Shown: piece by piece, positions 7,964 to 8,376 of the stretch | Numbering within the stretch: the first letter of the stretch is position 1 | How the letters are laid out: each line of letters starts with the position of its first letter | NCBI GenBank assembly: GCA_002408105.1 | Contig: DHQM01000232.1 | Location: 8,154 to 16,529 of the forward strand | Reading direction: 5' to 3' | Source: Gammaproteobacteria bacterium UBA5338 | Lineage (GTDB): Bacteria > Pseudomonadota > Gammaproteobacteria > Pseudomonadales > UBA5862 | Length of the DNA: 8,376 bases | Program-made: the position numbers and the translations under genes | The notes under the pieces: generated by a model | Databases searched by the model: none | The model's input: only the letters and a program-made list of their open reading frames with translations | Told to the model about the DNA's origin: nothing

Positions 7964-8376
7964 GGGGCGGTCACCAAGAAGGCAAGGGGGAGGGCGTGCA
8001 CCGCCTCGACCGCGGACTCGCCCGGCCCGAAGACACACCAATACAGGCAAAGCTTTGCTCGAGAACTGTCCGGCTCGAAGCGCCGAGCTTCATGTGGCAG
8101 CCATCGCCACCTGGACCAGGGCCGGGAACCGGAGACACCGTTGGTGTCCGCGCCCTGCGGCTGCAGAAAACTTTCTTTCTCGACCTGCACGTTCGCCGGG
8201 CCAGCCGCCCGCAGCGCATCGCCCATTGCATGGAAAGGCTTGGCCTGTTCCTGATGGTGCTAGCCTGGGGGCGGCCATCGCGCGCACGGGCTCAGCCGAC
8301 CGGCAACCGAGCCCAGCCTTGCGCAAGAATGGACCGCGCTCGCGCAGATGCGCAGAAAACGGGCAGGGAAGCGGGC
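7964..8376 (+). other. Unassigned 3' region with an open reading frame reaching the window edge
   Basis: I see no recognised gene, tRNA or clear intrinsic terminator here. The + frame starting at 7966 has no stop to the window end. Candidate starts are GTG 7996 (purine-rich AGGGGGAGGG just before it, but too close for a normal site) and ATG 8092. The stretch 8134-8268 looks most like coding sequence, with G/C-rich third positions. It encodes a basic patch (LHVRRASRPQRI) followed by a hydrophobic run (LGLFLMVLAWG). That pattern is loosely reminiscent of the C-terminal part of IS4-like DDE transposases, but I see no catalytic motif and the match is weak. Antisense frames are also open, as often happens at high GC. 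It may be a decayed insertion-sequence fragment, the start of an unknown gene or non-coding DNA. In some proteobacterial nar operons a PpiC-type isomerase gene follows narI, and I do not see it here. Confidence 0.3.
7966..8005 (+). terminator. Possible weak stem-loop just after narI
   Basis: Bases 7966-7974 (GGCGGTCAC) can pair with 7996-8005 (GTGCACCGCC) with one bulged C at 7999, leaving a 21-base purine-rich loop. It starts three bases after the narI stop, where a terminator or a 3'-end protecting structure would sit. No T-tract follows and the loop is large, so an intrinsic terminator is unlikely. Confidence 0.15.

Noticed and set aside
7933..8326. Antisense open frames after narI
   Set aside because: Their translations are Arg/Gly/Pro-rich with no domain wording, and one runs into the narI coding sequence. 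They look like GC-driven chance frames.

Overview
This window is one strand-consistent, GC-rich operon for respiratory (membrane-bound, Nar-type) nitrate reduction. It contains the 3' part of a narK-type nitrate/nitrite transporter followed by complete narG, narH, narJ and narI, all on the + strand. About 410 bases of unassigned sequence follow narI. The order narK-narG-narH-narJ-narI, the high GC3 codon use and the protein wording suggest a denitrifying or nitrate-respiring proteobacterium, most likely betaproteobacterial (Burkholderiales-like). That placement is inference from gene order and remembered family sequences, not from a search.

Layout: bases 1-1187 are a NarK2-like major-facilitator transporter that enters the window already in frame (first whole codon at base 3). 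A 30-base gap with a Shine-Dalgarno leads to narG (1218-4979, catalytic Mo-bisMGD subunit, 1253 residues). narG and narH (4976-6559) overlap by ATGA, as do narH and narJ (6556-7236). narJ and narI (7277-7963) are separated by 40 bases, which hold a small hairpin over the narJ stop and a fresh ribosome binding site. From 7964 to the end there is no gene I can name. The + strand frame starting at 7966 stays open to the window edge, and around 8134-8268 it reads like real coding sequence with a hydrophobic, faintly transposase-like tail.

How it works: NarK brings nitrate in and/or exports nitrite. NarI oxidises quinol at the periplasmic side with two b haems, NarH passes the electrons through four Fe-S clusters, and NarG reduces nitrate to nitrite at molybdenum in the cytoplasm. 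NarJ is the dedicated assembly chaperone and is not part of the final complex. All diagnostic ligands I could check are present: the NarG FS0 His/Cys set and Mo-ligand Asp, the full NarH Cys set with the FS4 Trp, and the four NarI haem histidines. The enzyme therefore looks intact and functional.

I found no evidence of an undescribed system. The points worth a second look are the unassigned 3' region, the hairpin at the narJ/narI junction, and the missing start of narK.
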